From NCBI RefSeq assembly GCF_030161575.1, contig NZ_BSUL01000001.1:2957809-3021808 (forward strand): a stretch of DNA of 64,000 nucleotides. Direction: 5' to 3'. This document shows, one piece after another, positions 25,759-35,178 of this stretch. Each line of letters opens with the position of its first letter. Within the stretch, counting starts at the first letter, position 1. Source of the stretch: Arenivirga flava (GTDB lineage Bacteria; Actinomycetota; Actinomycetes; Actinomycetales; Microbacteriaceae). Below the pieces are notes generated by a model. The model saw only the letters and a program-made list of their open reading frames with translations. It was not told where the DNA came from and did no database searches. Both the position numbers and the translations under genes were made by a program.

Positions 25759-26385
25759 TCAGCCGAGCGCCATCGGCCGCGCGACCGCGGCGGCGGCCTC
25801 CGCCGCGGCACCGATCGAGCGGATGCGCAGGCTCGCGATCTGCGCCAGGTGTCGCACCGACTCGGCCTCGTGCCGCTTCGCCGCGTGCGAGACGATCGCA
25901 GCGCAGGCCGCCGCATCCTCGAGCGCGTCATGGTGCGTGAAGTCCTCGAAGCCGGCGGCCATCGCGGCCACGGGCAGCTTGTAGGAGTCGAGGTGGTAGG
26001 TCTTGCGGGCGAGCTGCAGGCTGCAGAGGTAGTCGTAGCTCGGGGTCTCGATCTCGCTCGCCATGCAGGCGGCGGTGATCACACCCATGTCGAAGCCCGC
26101 GTTGTGCGCGACGAGGACGTCGTCGCCCGCGAAGGCGACGAGGTCGGCCAGCTGGTCGCGCCACAGCAGCGCGTCGACGACGTCCTCGGCGCGGATGCCG
26201 TGGATCCGTGTGTTCCACGGGTTGAAGCCGTCGTGCCCGAACGGCGGACGGATCAACCACCCGGCCCGGTCGACGACCCGGCCGTCGCGCACCTTCACCA
26301 TCCCGACGGAGCACGCGGAGGCGGCGGAGGCGTTGGCGGTCTCGAAGTCGATCGCGGTGAAGTCGATGGGCATGTCGTGGTCCAT
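25759..26385 (-). CDS. DnaQ-like 3'-5' exonuclease (DEDDh)
   Basis: About 208 aa. The exonuclease motifs are complete: ExoI FTAIDFETAN (Asp, Glu), ExoII VLVAHNAGFDMGV (Asp) and ExoIII HHDALEDAAACA (His, Asp). It lacks polymerase or UvrC domains, so it is a stand-alone epsilon-like exonuclease probably used in repair or proofreading. ATG 26385 and ATG 26373 (MPIDFTAIDF) are both possible starts; neither has a strong ribosome site. Monocistronic, upstream of the repeat-rich gap. Confidence 0.88.
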   Translation of the reverse strand: MDHDMPIDFTAIDFETANASAASACSVGMVKVRDGRVVDRAGWLIRPPFGHDGFNPWNTRIHGIRAEDVVDALLWRDQLADLVAFAGDDVLVAHNAGFDMGVITAACMASEIETPSYDYLCSLQLARKTYHLDSYKLPVAAMAAGFEDFTHHDALEDAAACAAIVSHAAKRHEAESVRHLAQIASLRIRSIGAAAEAAAAVARPMALG

Positions 26386-26457
26386 GGTCGCACGCCCCAC
26401 CGACGCCGCCGACCACGCGGCGCGGCGCCCGGCGACTTCGCCCCCTCGCGAGCCCCC

Positions 26458-26547
26458 CGATCCCGAATGACGGAGAACGGAGCGGATGCCCCTGTGTCAC
26501 CGCAGCGAGCTCCGCATTCCGCTCCGGACATCCGTCATTCGGGATCG
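26458..26547. repeat. Inverted-repeat element B
   Basis: CGATCCCGAATGACGGA (26458-26474) is perfectly complementary to 26531-26547. Inside, CGGAGCGGATGC-like and GCATTCCGCTCCG stretches pair again, giving a nearly continuous stem of about 30 bp with mismatches. It has the same design as element A: long arms, a spacer, then a purine-rich direct-repeat tract on the right. Confidence 0.75.
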
Positions 26548-26579
26548 CCGGCCGAGCGGGCGGGCGGCTCGTGAACCGG

Positions 26580-26694
26580 CCGGGCAGGGAAGCCGAGGTT
26601 GGGAGGAGCACCGGGCAGGGAAGCCGAGGTCGGGAGGAGCACCGGGCAGGGAAGGAGTAGCACCGGGCAGGGAAGCCGAGGTCGGGACGGGGCA
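26580..26694. repeat. Purine-rich tandem repeats next to IR element B
   Basis: Unit beginning CCGGGCAGGGAAGCCGAGGT: copies at 26580-26610 (31 bp), 26611-26641 (31 bp, one change), 26642-26662 (21 bp, internal deletion) and 26663-26694. Translation in any frame gives low-complexity peptide only. Confidence 0.85.
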
Positions 26695-26781
26695 CGGGGC
26701 AGCGAACCCGGCCTCGGAGGCGAGCTACGTGCAGAGAGCGAGGAGCAGGACGCAGGGCACACCCCACGAACCCTGCGTCCT

Positions 26782-27729
26782 CTACCGCGCGATCACGTTC
26801 TCCAGCTCGCCACCCGTCGCGAACGCCTCGATGTTGCGCTGGACGAGCTCGGAGGCGCCCAGCGGACGTCCGCCCGCAGCGTGCGGCGTGATGATGAGGT
26901 TCGGCTCGCCCCAGAGCGGCGAGTCCGCCGGCAGCGGCTCCGGGTCGGTGACGTCGAGCGCCGCGCCGCGGATGGCGCCCGAGCGCAGCGCCGCGAGCAG
27001 CGCCACCTGGTCGATGGAGGTGCCGCGCCCGACGTTGACGACCCAGGAGCGGGTCGGCAGCGCGGCGAGCCGGTCGTGGTCCAGCGCGTGCTCGGTCGCG
27101 TCGCTGCCGGGCAGGATCATGACGAGCACATCGGTCTCGGGCAGCACCGCGTCGATGTCGTCGACGACCCGCACGTCGCCCTCCTGGCGAGCGGATCGCG
27201 CCACGCCGGTCACCGAGGCGCCGAGCGCAACGAGGTGCGGTGCCAGCTCGCGGGCGATGTTGCCGTAGCCCCAGATGGTCACGCGGGCGCCGCGCAGCGT
27301 GGTGGCCGCAGTCGGGTCCCACTCGGGCTGCGGCCCGCCGATCTCGAAGGCCCAGCGCGACTCCTGCTGGGCGCGCACGGCCAGGTGCACCCGGCGCAGG
27401 CCCGCGAGCACGAGGGCGAGGGCGTGCTCCGCGACGGGCTTGTCGTGCAACCCGCTGCCGCCGGTGACGGTCACGTCGGAGGGGGTCGCGTCCAGCACGG
27501 TGTTCGGGCCGGCGGCGAGCGACTGCACCCAGCGCAGGTCGGGCAGCGCCTCGACGAGGGCGGCCACCTGCTTGCCGCTCATCGCCCACTCGACGAAGCC
27601 CGCCGCATCCGCGTGCTCCGACGGCAGGGGAGCGGTCTTGTCGATGGCGACGACGTCGACCCCCTGGACGGGCTCGAGGTGCAGTTCGAAGTCGGAGGGG
27701 ATGAGGATCTTCGTCACGCGGGGCTCCAT
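26782..27729 (-). CDS. D-isomer-specific 2-hydroxyacid dehydrogenase
   Basis: 315 aa. The NAD-binding core has TIWGYGNIARELAPHL (GxGxxx variant WGYGN), the catalytic Arg in VVNVGRGTSIDQ, Glu in ALDVTDPEPLPADSPLW and the final His in NLIITPHAAG. The substrate could be glyoxylate, hydroxypyruvate, phosphoglycerate or another 2-keto acid; it lacks the C-terminal ACT domain of SerA. ATG 27729 is divergent from ychF by 48 bp, so the two promoters are back to back. Confidence 0.88.
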   Translation of the reverse strand: MEPRVTKILIPSDFELHLEPVQGVDVVAIDKTAPLPSEHADAAGFVEWAMSGKQVAALVEALPDLRWVQSLAAGPNTVLDATPSDVTVTGGSGLHDKPVAEHALALVLAGLRRVHLAVRAQQESRWAFEIGGPQPEWDPTAATTLRGARVTIWGYGNIARELAPHLVALGASVTGVARSARQEGDVRVVDDIDAVLPETDVLVMILPGSDATEHALDHDRLAALPTRSWVVNVGRGTSIDQVALLAALRSGAIRGAALDVTDPEPLPADSPLWGEPNLIITPHAAGGRPLGASELVQRNIEAFATGGELENVIAR

Positions 27730-27763
27730 TCGATCGGTGCGAGAAGCCTAGTGAGGCCCCCGG

Positions 27764-27769
27764 TAGACT
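27764..27769 (+). promoter_or_regulatory. -10 box of a probable leaderless ychF promoter
   Basis: TAGACT ends 8 nt before GTG 27778. No separate ribosome site is visible between it and the start codon. Confidence 0.55.
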
Positions 27770-27777
27770 CGCCTCCC

Positions 27778-28851
<1,074 letters not shown>

Positions 28852-28931
28852 CCGTTCCTCCCCAGGGAGTCGAGTTCACCGATCAGGCCCGCCCCTCCTC
28901 GCGTCGTCGGTAGTAGGGCGAGGCTGCTCCC

Positions 28932-29441
28932 ATGGGCATCCGCTACTACGCATACGCATTCGACCCCCAGAACGCCGATCTCGCCGTCGCCGATCCGGAC
29001 GGCTTCATCTCTGCCGATCCGCTCGCGGACGCCTGGGGCTTCCCGCATGGCGCCGAAAGCGCCTCGCCGACCTTCGAGCAGGCCGTCCCGCCGCGCGACA
29101 TGCTCTACCTCGACAAAGCGTGGAGCGCGTTCCAATCGCTGACTCGGGCTGCGGAAGGGCACTCCGCCCGTCCTTCGTTCCGGATGTTCGAGGGCGCTGT
29201 CGTGCAGCATGCCTACGGCTGGGAGCGTTTCGTGCGAGCGCTCGTCCCCGAGGAGATGCCCGCCATCGCCGCAGACCTCGCCGACATGGACCAGGACTGG
29301 CTCGAGCGGCACCTCTGCGTGCCGCCGCAGCGGGACTCGGACGAGGAACTCGAGTACCTGACCGAGTTCCTGGGTCGAGCACGGAGATTCACCGCCTCGC
29401 TCGTCGAGGACGGACGCGGCATGGTCTACATGATCGGATGA
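28932..29441 (+). CDS. DUF1877 family protein
   Basis: 169 aa. It begins MGIRYYAYAFDPQNADLA, the typical start of the YfbM/DUF1877 family, and has the aromatic YLDKAWSAFQSL block near residue 60. Soluble, function unknown; family members are often carried in accessory regions. It is followed by the mazEF pair on the same strand but separated by its own promoter, so probably not cotranscribed. Confidence 0.82.
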   Translation: MGIRYYAYAFDPQNADLAVADPDGFISADPLADAWGFPHGAESASPTFEQAVPPRDMLYLDKAWSAFQSLTRAAEGHSARPSFRMFEGAVVQHAYGWERFVRALVPEEMPAIAADLADMDQDWLERHLCVPPQRDSDEELEYLTEFLGRARRFTASLVEDGRGMVYMIG

Positions 29442-29457
29442 GCTACGGTAGCCCGAT

Positions 29458-29478
29458 CGGTATACCGCGGCGTAGCAT
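29458..29478 (+). promoter_or_regulatory. mazEF promoter with palindrome
   Basis: The palindrome CGGTATACCG (29458-29467) is followed by a -10 box TAGCAT (29473-29478) that ends 6 nt before ATG 29485. This fits autorepression by the antitoxin, and a leaderless transcript. Confidence 0.6.
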
Positions 29479-29484
29479 CGTGGC

Positions 29485-29709
29485 ATGGCGATGACGACGA
29501 TCAAAGTGACGACCGAGCTGCGCGACCGCATCAACCGCGATGCGAGCGAGCGCGGCGTGACCGCGGCCGGCCTCATCGAGCAACTCCTCGACGCGCACGA
29601 GCGACGGCAGCGGATGGAGGCCTTCGGGAGGTCGTTCCGCACCGCCGACGCCTCCTACCGTGACGAGTTCGCGGCCTGGGACCTCTCGATGCCGACGACG
29701 GATGCCTGA
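29485..29709 (+). CDS. Ribbon-helix-helix antitoxin of a MazEF-type pair
   Basis: 74 aa. An N-terminal ribbon-helix-helix (MTTIKVTTELRDRINRDASE) makes the DNA-binding dimer, and the C-terminal acidic, aromatic tail (FRTADASYRDEFAAWDLSMP) is the likely toxin-binding part. It overlaps the toxin gene by 8 bp. The palindrome in its promoter is the probable operator. Confidence 0.82.
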   Translation: MAMTTIKVTTELRDRINRDASERGVTAAGLIEQLLDAHERRQRMEAFGRSFRTADASYRDEFAAWDLSMPTTDA

Positions 29710-30043
29710 ACTGCGCAGGGGCTTCGTCGTCTGGGCGGATCTCGATCCGGTGCGGGGCCGGGAGCACGCGGGCCGACGACCCGCGCTGGTCATCGCGAGC
29801 GACCTCTTTCTCGAGCACGCCGACACCCTCGCGATCGTCGTCCCGGCGACGACGGCCGATCGAGGCTGGCCCAATCATGTCCCCCTCCGGGGTCCGACCG
29901 GGCTCGCCCATCCGACCTTCGCCATGACCGAGCAGCCGCGCACCGTCGCGCGAGAACGCCTCGCATCCGTCTCCGGCGCCGTCGACGCCGCCACGATGCA
30001 CGAGGTCGACCGATGGCTGCGCGACTTCCTCGCACTGCCCTGA
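29702..30043 (+). CDS. mazF: MazF/PemK-like endoribonuclease toxin
   Basis: 113 aa. The MazF fold is recognised by RRGFVVWADLDPVRGREHAGRRPALV (beta strand plus the conserved Gly-Arg-Pro loop with the catalytic Arg) and the following LAIVVPATT strand, with the RERLASVSGAVD segment near the C-terminus. It cleaves mRNA when free of antitoxin. ATG 29702 lies inside the last codons of the antitoxin gene, so translation is coupled. Confidence 0.87.
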   Translation: MPELRRGFVVWADLDPVRGREHAGRRPALVIASDLFLEHADTLAIVVPATTADRGWPNHVPLRGPTGLAHPTFAMTEQPRTVARERLASVSGAVDAATMHEVDRWLRDFLALP

Positions 30044-30085
30044 CCCGGGCGTACCCTCCAATCACCCGGCCCGAGGAGCCCCAGC

Positions 30086-30547
30086 ATGACCGCCACCCCC
30101 GTCGACTTCACGACCGTCTCCACCGTGGGCCTCGAGCGCTCCCCGCACGCCGACGCCCTCGCCGGCCTGCGCGCCAACGAGGCCCGCTACTTCTCGAACA
30201 GGTACGACGCCGTCTTCGCGACCAGCCCCGCGGATGAGGTGTCCGAACTGGTCGGCTACGTTGCACGCGTCCTGCGCGAGCGCGGCATCGTGATCGCGAG
30301 CCCGGCGCTCGAGGCGACCGAGCTGCTGGTCGACGGCATCCGCTGGACTCATGTCTTCTTCGAGTCCGGCCTCGCCGTCAACGTGCTCTACACGCTCGAG
30401 CCCGGCGGCAAGCGCGCGGTCGGCTTCAAGCTGTCGCAGGGCATGGAGGTGCCCGACGAGCTGGGCGCGTTCAAGTTCGCCCGCCAGAGATCGAAGCTGG
30501 CCGGCGAGATCCGAGGCTCCTACTTCGTGCTCCATGGGGAGTACTGA
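30086..30547 (+). CDS. Hypothetical protein, 153 aa
   Basis: Not recognised. A soluble, mixed alpha/beta protein with a SELVGYVARVLRERGIVIASP helix-strand unit near residue 60, a VDGIRWTHVFFESGLAVNVLYTL strand pair near 85-110 and a basic C-terminus (FKFARQRSKLAGEIRG). There are no metal or nucleotide motifs. GAGGA precedes ATG 30086, 42 bp after mazF; it may be cotranscribed with the toxin-antitoxin pair or be independent. Confidence 0.7.
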   Translation: MTATPVDFTTVSTVGLERSPHADALAGLRANEARYFSNRYDAVFATSPADEVSELVGYVARVLRERGIVIASPALEATELLVDGIRWTHVFFESGLAVNVLYTLEPGGKRAVGFKLSQGMEVPDELGAFKFARQRSKLAGEIRGSYFVLHGEY

Positions 30548-30573
30548 CGGCGCTCGCCTCGGGGCGCAGCGGG

Positions 30574-32040
30574 CTACCGTCGCGAGCGCGCGGGCAGGTC
30601 GATCGGGCCGGTGACCGACAGCTGGTCCTCCCACAGCTCGACCCCGCGCACCTCGGGCAGCCGGTCCCTGGTGAAGACCGGGTCGAGTCCGGCGCGCCGC
30701 TGCTGCGTGTAGTCGCGCAACAGCTTGAACGCGACGCCCGAGAGCAGTCCGATCGCCACGAGGTTGACGAGCGCCATGAGCCCCATGGCGCCGTCGGCGA
30801 AGTTCCAGACGAGATCGGCGGAGACCACCGAGCCCAGGAGCACCGCGACGACCGTGAGCACGCGGTAGCCGGTGAGCACGCTGCGCCGCCCGGTGATGAA
30901 CTCGATGTTCGACTGCCCGTAGTAGTAGTTGCCGAGGATGGAGCTGAAGGCCAGCAGGAAGACGATGACGCTCAGCAGTACGTTCGACCACTCGCCCAGC
31001 GCCCCGATGACCGCGTTCTGCGTGAGCGCGATGCCCTGCTCGGCACCCACCAGATCCGGCACCGAGACGAGCACGATGAACGCGGTGATCGAGCACACCA
31101 GGAACGTGTCGAAGTACACGCCCAGCGTCTGCACGAGGCCCTGCTTGACCGGGTGGGTGACCGCCGCGCTGGCCCCGGCGTTCGGTGCCGAGCCGAGTCC
31201 CGCCTCGTTGGAGAACATGCCGCGCTTCACGCCGGTCAAGATGATGTAGCCGAGCGCGGCACCGAGCACCTCGTTCGGTCCGAACGCCTGCGTGTAGATC
31301 GACGCGAACACCTCGGGCACCCGTTCGATGTTCATGCCGACGATCACCAGCCCGAGCAGCAGGTAGAGCAGGGCCATCAGCGGCACCAGGGTCTGGGTCA
31401 CCGAGGCGATGCGGCGCACGCCGCCGAACACGACCAGGGCCGTGAGCAGGGCGAGCACGCCCCCGATCACCCACGGCAGCCACGCGCCTCCGCCGCCCTC
31501 GATGCCCCCGGCGATGGTCGCCTTGATCGTGTTGGCCTGCAGCGAGCTGAAGGCGATGGGGAAGCACACGATGAGGATGACGGCGAAGAGCACGCCCATC
31601 CAACGCGCGCCGAGACCCCGCTGCATGTAATACGCCGGGCCTCCGCGGAAGCCGTCGGCGTCGCGGGTCTTGTAGAGCTGGGCGAGCGACGACTCGATGA
31701 ACGACGACGCGCCGCCGACGAAGGCCATGGTCCACATCCAGAACACGGCGCCCGGGCCGCCGAGCGCGATCGCCGTGCCCACGCCGGCGATGTTCCCGAC
31801 GCCCACGCGCGAGGCGGCGGAGATGGTGAACGCCTGGAACGACGACACCGACTGGGCGCGTCCCTCGCCGTCCGTGGGCGTCCTGTCCCGCAGGACGCGG
31901 AACATCTCGGGCAGCAGTCGCAGCTGCACCACACCGGACCGCGCGGTGAAGTACACGCCGAGCAGCACCAGCACGGGCAGCACCGCCCAGGTCCACAGGT
32001 GATCGCCCCAGGTCAGCAGCCAAGCGTTCGCAGCGTCCAT
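30574..32040 (-). CDS. Alanine/glycine:cation symporter (AGCS) family protein
   Basis: 488 aa with about 11 transmembrane helices. Family signatures: FTISAASRVGVGNIAGVGTAIALGGPGAVFWMW near residue 75, GGPAYYMQRGLGARWMG near 128 and FSNEAGLGSAPNAGASA near 275. Na+- or H+-driven uptake of alanine or glycine. A C-terminal cytoplasmic tail of about 50 residues is Arg-rich. Single gene. Confidence 0.92.
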   Translation of the reverse strand: MDAANAWLLTWGDHLWTWAVLPVLVLLGVYFTARSGVVQLRLLPEMFRVLRDRTPTDGEGRAQSVSSFQAFTISAASRVGVGNIAGVGTAIALGGPGAVFWMWTMAFVGGASSFIESSLAQLYKTRDADGFRGGPAYYMQRGLGARWMGVLFAVILIVCFPIAFSSLQANTIKATIAGGIEGGGGAWLPWVIGGVLALLTALVVFGGVRRIASVTQTLVPLMALLYLLLGLVIVGMNIERVPEVFASIYTQAFGPNEVLGAALGYIILTGVKRGMFSNEAGLGSAPNAGASAAVTHPVKQGLVQTLGVYFDTFLVCSITAFIVLVSVPDLVGAEQGIALTQNAVIGALGEWSNVLLSVIVFLLAFSSILGNYYYGQSNIEFITGRRSVLTGYRVLTVVAVLLGSVVSADLVWNFADGAMGLMALVNLVAIGLLSGVAFKLLRDYTQQRRAGLDPVFTRDRLPEVRGVELWEDQLSVTGPIDLPARSRR

Positions 32041-32153
32041 CGGGTCAGTATGCCCGGCCGGGTCGGAGCAGCACGACCTCGACGAGCGCTCGACAGCGTG
32101 AGATGCGGTGCTCCCGCGCCCCCGGTGCGATGATCATCGGGCGAAGGGGGCGG

Positions 32154-32651
32154 ATGCGCGGCGTCACCACCGCATGGTCGGCCGACGGTCCCGACGGTCG
32201 TCGCGCCACCGGGCGCGCGCTGCTCGCGGGCCTCGGCGCGGAGGACGTCACCGCCCTCCGCCCGAGCTGCGGTGGGGCGCACGGACGGGTCTCCACCGCG
32301 AGCGGCCACGCGAGCGTCGCCCACGCCGACGGTGTGACCGTCGTGGCGTTCAGCCCGGACCGACCCGTCGGCGTCGATCTCGAACGAGCGGATGCGCGGA
32401 CGCCCGGCGCGACCGTGCGACGCCGGACGCGGATCGAGGCCGTGCGCAAGGCCGACGGCTGCCGGCCCGGGATCGCAGCGGAGCGCATCCGCTTCACCGG
32501 TGACGGGCGCGCCGTGCTCGACGGCGTCGTCTACGATCTCGAGCCGATCCCCGTCGACGGGTTCATCGCGACGCTGGCGCGAGCGAGGGCGGTCCCGGCG
32601 ACCACCGCCGTCGGGCCTCGCATCCTGCCGCATCCCCGCCGTCCTCGATGA
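32154..32651 (+). CDS. Compact 4'-phosphopantetheinyl transferase-like protein
   Basis: About 165 aa. Recognisable Sfp/AcpT elements are the His block VAHADGVTVVAF, the Mg-binding PVGVDLERA (Asp, Glu), and RTRIEAVRKADG, which corresponds to the W-T-x-K-E-A-x-x-K-A-x-G signature with W and the first K replaced. Only about 14 residues separate the second and third motifs, against 40 or more in normal enzymes, so the protein is shortened in the middle. It may still act on a carrier protein, or be a decayed copy. The start is uncertain; ATG 32154 follows an AAGGGGG stretch. Confidence 0.65.
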   Translation: MRGVTTAWSADGPDGRRATGRALLAGLGAEDVTALRPSCGGAHGRVSTASGHASVAHADGVTVVAFSPDRPVGVDLERADARTPGATVRRRTRIEAVRKADGCRPGIAAERIRFTGDGRAVLDGVVYDLEPIPVDGFIATLARARAVPATTAVGPRILPHPRRPR

Positions 32652-32834
32652 GGGCCCGGGCCCTCGGAGGATCCGCTCCGTGGGAGGCTCGCCGCTGCGT
32701 CTCCGCCGAGCGCGGTCCGCCACGTCAGGGGCTCGTGCGAGGATCGACCAGCTCGGATGACGGATCGCGGCGAGGCAGGGAATAATCCGTCGAGCACGAG
32801 CGGTTACTTGAGCGTTGAACCATCAGGAGTGGCC

Positions 32835-33494
32835 ATGAACGAGAACCTCCCTCCCGCGGCCGTCCGCACCAGCGTGCGGGTGCCGCTGCGCTTCGCCGAC
32901 GGCTACGAGACCGTCGCGCAGGTCGTCACCTTCGCCGACCTCGTCGACGACCGGGAGCACCTGCTGCTCGGCCTCGGCGACTGGCAGGCTGCGCTGGAGC
33001 GCTCGGCCACCGGCGGCACCGCGCCGCTGGTGCGCCCGCATTCCGAGTGCCTCACCGGCGACGTCTTCGGCTCGCTGCGCTGCGACTGCGGCCCGCAGCT
33101 GCGCGAGGCCGTCGAGCGCATCGCCGAGACCGGCGGCTTCCTGCTGTACCTGCGACAGGAGGGCCGCGGCATCGGCCTCTACGCCAAGCTCGACGCCTAC
33201 GCGCTGCAGGACTCCGGCCTCGACACGTACGAGGCCAACGTCGCGCTCGGCCGGGGCGAGGACGAGCGCGAGTACCGCGCGGCCGCGCAGATGCTGCTCG
33301 CGGTGGGCGCCCAGCGCATCCGCCTGCTCAGCAACAATCCCGACAAGGCGGCGCAGCTCGAGGGGTTCGGCGTCGCCGTGGCCGAGCGCGTGCCCACGGG
33401 CGTGCACCTGTCGAGCTCGAACCTGCACTACCTCGAGGCCAAGCGCGACCACACCGCGCACACCCTCGATCTCGAGCACCCCGCCGCGTCGTGA
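32835..33494 (+). CDS. ribA: GTP cyclohydrolase II
   Basis: 219 aa. First step of riboflavin synthesis from GTP. The zinc ligands are visible as three Cys in CLTGDVFGSLRCDCGPQL, followed by YLRQEGRGIGLYAKLDAYALQD with the catalytic residues and LLSNNPDKAAQLEGFGV. It is the single-domain form, without an N-terminal DHBP synthase (RibB). AGGAGT precedes ATG 32835, which is preferred over an in-frame ATG at 32757. It overlaps ribD by 4 bp. Confidence 0.93.
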   Translation: MNENLPPAAVRTSVRVPLRFADGYETVAQVVTFADLVDDREHLLLGLGDWQAALERSATGGTAPLVRPHSECLTGDVFGSLRCDCGPQLREAVERIAETGGFLLYLRQEGRGIGLYAKLDAYALQDSGLDTYEANVALGRGEDEREYRAAAQMLLAVGAQRIRLLSNNPDKAAQLEGFGVAVAERVPTGVHLSSSNLHYLEAKRDHTAHTLDLEHPAAS

Positions 33495-34528
33495 CGTTCG
33501 GAGCGGCCGAGACCGCCGCGATGCGACGCGCCCTCGAGCTCGCCGCCGACCCGGCGGTGCCGCTCGGCCCGAACCCCCGCGTCGGCAGCGTGCTGCTCGC
33601 CGCCGACGGCTCGGTCGTCGCAGAGGGCTTCCACCGCGGCGCGGGCACCGCGCACGCCGAAGCGGATGCGCTGAGCCGCGCCGGCGAGGCCGCCCGCGGC
33701 ACGACCGCCGTCGTCACGCTCGAACCGTGCAATCACACGGGGCGTACCGGCCCCTGCGCGCAGGCCCTCATCCGAGCGGGGGTCCGCCGCGTCGTCTTCG
33801 CGCAATCGGATCCGAACCCGCTCGCGAGCGGTGGCGCCGAGACGCTGCGGGCCGCGGGCATCGAGGTCGCGCAGGGTCTGCTCGCCGACGAGGCGCGCGC
33901 GCTCAATCGCGCATGGCTGCACGGCGTGGCCTCGGGCCGTCCGCTCGTCACGTGGAAGTTCGCCGGCTCGCTCGACGGGCGCAGCGCCGCCGCGGACGGT
34001 ACGAGCCAGTGGATCACCAGCGCCGCGGCCCGCCGCGACACCCACCGGCTCCGCGCCGAGGCCGACGTGATGCTCGTCGGCACGGGCACCGTGCTCGCGG
34101 ACGACCCGCGGCTCACCGTGCGCGGCGACGACGGCGAGACGATCGCCCGCCAGCCGCTGCGCGTCGTCATGGGGCAGCGAGCCGTGCCGACCGGCGCCCG
34201 GGTGCTCGATGACGCCGCGGAGACCCTCCTGCTGCGCACCCGCGAACCACGCGAGGCGCTCGCCGAGCTGTTCGAGCGCGGGCGCCGCCACGTGTTCCTC
34301 GAGGGCGGGCCGACGCTCGCCGCGGCCTTCCTGCGCGCCGGCGTCGTCGACGAGATCGTGGCCTACGTCGCTCCGGTCCTCCTCGGTGCCGGGCGCAATG
34401 CGGTCGGCGATCTCGGCATCACCGCGATCGATGGCGCCCTCCGCCCGACGGTGACGGATGCACGACTGGTCGAGGGCGTGGACGGCGAGCCCGCCAACGT
34501 GCGCTTCACCCTCGCGTTGTCCTCGTAG
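33491..34528 (+). CDS. ribD: Bifunctional riboflavin deaminase/reductase RibD
   Basis: 345 aa. The N-terminal deaminase domain has the zinc motif HAEADAL (His, Glu) and EPCNHTGRTGPCAQAL (two Cys). The C-terminal reductase domain, from about residue 150, has VTWKFAGSLDGRSAAADGTSQWI, TGTVLADDPRLTVR and LEGGPTLAAAFL. It carries out the second and third steps of the pathway after RibA. It starts at GTG 33491 overlapping the ribA stop (GTGA). ribE, ribB and ribH are not in this window, so the pathway genes are split. Confidence 0.93.
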   Translation: MTFGAAETAAMRRALELAADPAVPLGPNPRVGSVLLAADGSVVAEGFHRGAGTAHAEADALSRAGEAARGTTAVVTLEPCNHTGRTGPCAQALIRAGVRRVVFAQSDPNPLASGGAETLRAAGIEVAQGLLADEARALNRAWLHGVASGRPLVTWKFAGSLDGRSAAADGTSQWITSAAARRDTHRLRAEADVMLVGTGTVLADDPRLTVRGDDGETIARQPLRVVMGQRAVPTGARVLDDAAETLLLRTREPREALAELFERGRRHVFLEGGPTLAAAFLRAGVVDEIVAYVAPVLLGAGRNAVGDLGITAIDGALRPTVTDARLVEGVDGEPANVRFTLALSS

Positions 34529-34590
34529 CGCAGCCGCCGCCGCGGATGACGCTGCGACGACCTCGAAACGGGGAAGCGGCTGGACGGCGC

Positions 34591-34619
34591 TTGAGGCATG
34601 TTCGCGAAGTAAATAGGGT
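34591..34619 (+). promoter_or_regulatory. Promoter of the 34692 gene
   Basis: TTGAGG (34591-34596), 17-bp spacer, TAGGGT (34614-34619), in a locally AT-richer stretch 73 bp before the GTG start. Confidence 0.55.
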
Positions 34620-34691
34620 CTCTAGCGATATCCGGAGCATCGCCGCGACCGTCCGAATCGGCCGTCGCGACCCGGAGGAAGGCGGATCGCC

Positions 34692-35015
34692 GTGTCCGAC
34701 ATCCCCACGCTGCGCAACCTGCCGCGTACCGTCGCGACCCGCGCGCACGCCGTCTCCGCGTACACCATCGACGATCGCCACGAGGTTGTGGTCGAGGTCT
34801 TCGACGAGCACGACACCGTGCTGGCCCGCTCGGTCATCGAGTCCGAGGCTGGTCGCGAGACCGTCGTCGACGCCCTGCTCGAGGACAGCTACCTCGACCG
34901 CTACAGCGGCTTCGCCATCGACCCGCTCGGCGGACGGCGTCGGCTGACCGCGCTCGCAGGCCTGCGCCTCTCCCTCGACCCGGACCCGTACCGGGGCACC
35001 CGACTCGCCGGCTGA
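34692..35015 (+). CDS. Small hypothetical protein, 107 aa (paralogue of 22271-22612)
   Basis: Function unknown. An N-terminal half HEVVVEVFDEHDTVLARSVI and a C-terminal GGRRRLTALAGLRLSLDPD ending RLAG match the 113-aa protein 12 kb away along its whole length. The predicted fold is a small alpha/beta unit. It starts at GTG 34692 with GAGGAAGG upstream. Monocistronic with its own promoter. Confidence 0.75.
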   Translation: MSDIPTLRNLPRTVATRAHAVSAYTIDDRHEVVVEVFDEHDTVLARSVIESEAGRETVVDALLEDSYLDRYSGFAIDPLGGRRRLTALAGLRLSLDPDPYRGTRLAG

Positions 35016-35178
35016 GCCGGCGCCCGACGCGCAGGACTGAACCTCCGCGCGTCCGCCCTCCCGTCCAGTAGGGGTGCTGGCCGGGAGGGCATTCTCATCG
35101 GTGGGCCGATCGGATGCGCCGCTCGCTCCCAGGCGGACGGCACCGCATCGGAGGCTCCGGCTCCACGCGCTCGCTACC

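Larger units (their letters stand above)
26386..26781. other. Gene-free stretch with IR element B and tandem direct repeats
   Basis: 396 bp between two minus-strand genes with no credible coding frame. It holds the 90-bp inverted-repeat element (26458-26547) followed by four copies of a 21-32 bp purine-rich unit (26580-26694), both listed separately. Confidence 0.7.

Noticed and set aside
32652..32834. FMN riboswitch upstream of ribA
   Set aside because: The leader is short and lacks the conserved RFN core sequences; nothing beyond an AGGAGT ribosome site is visible.
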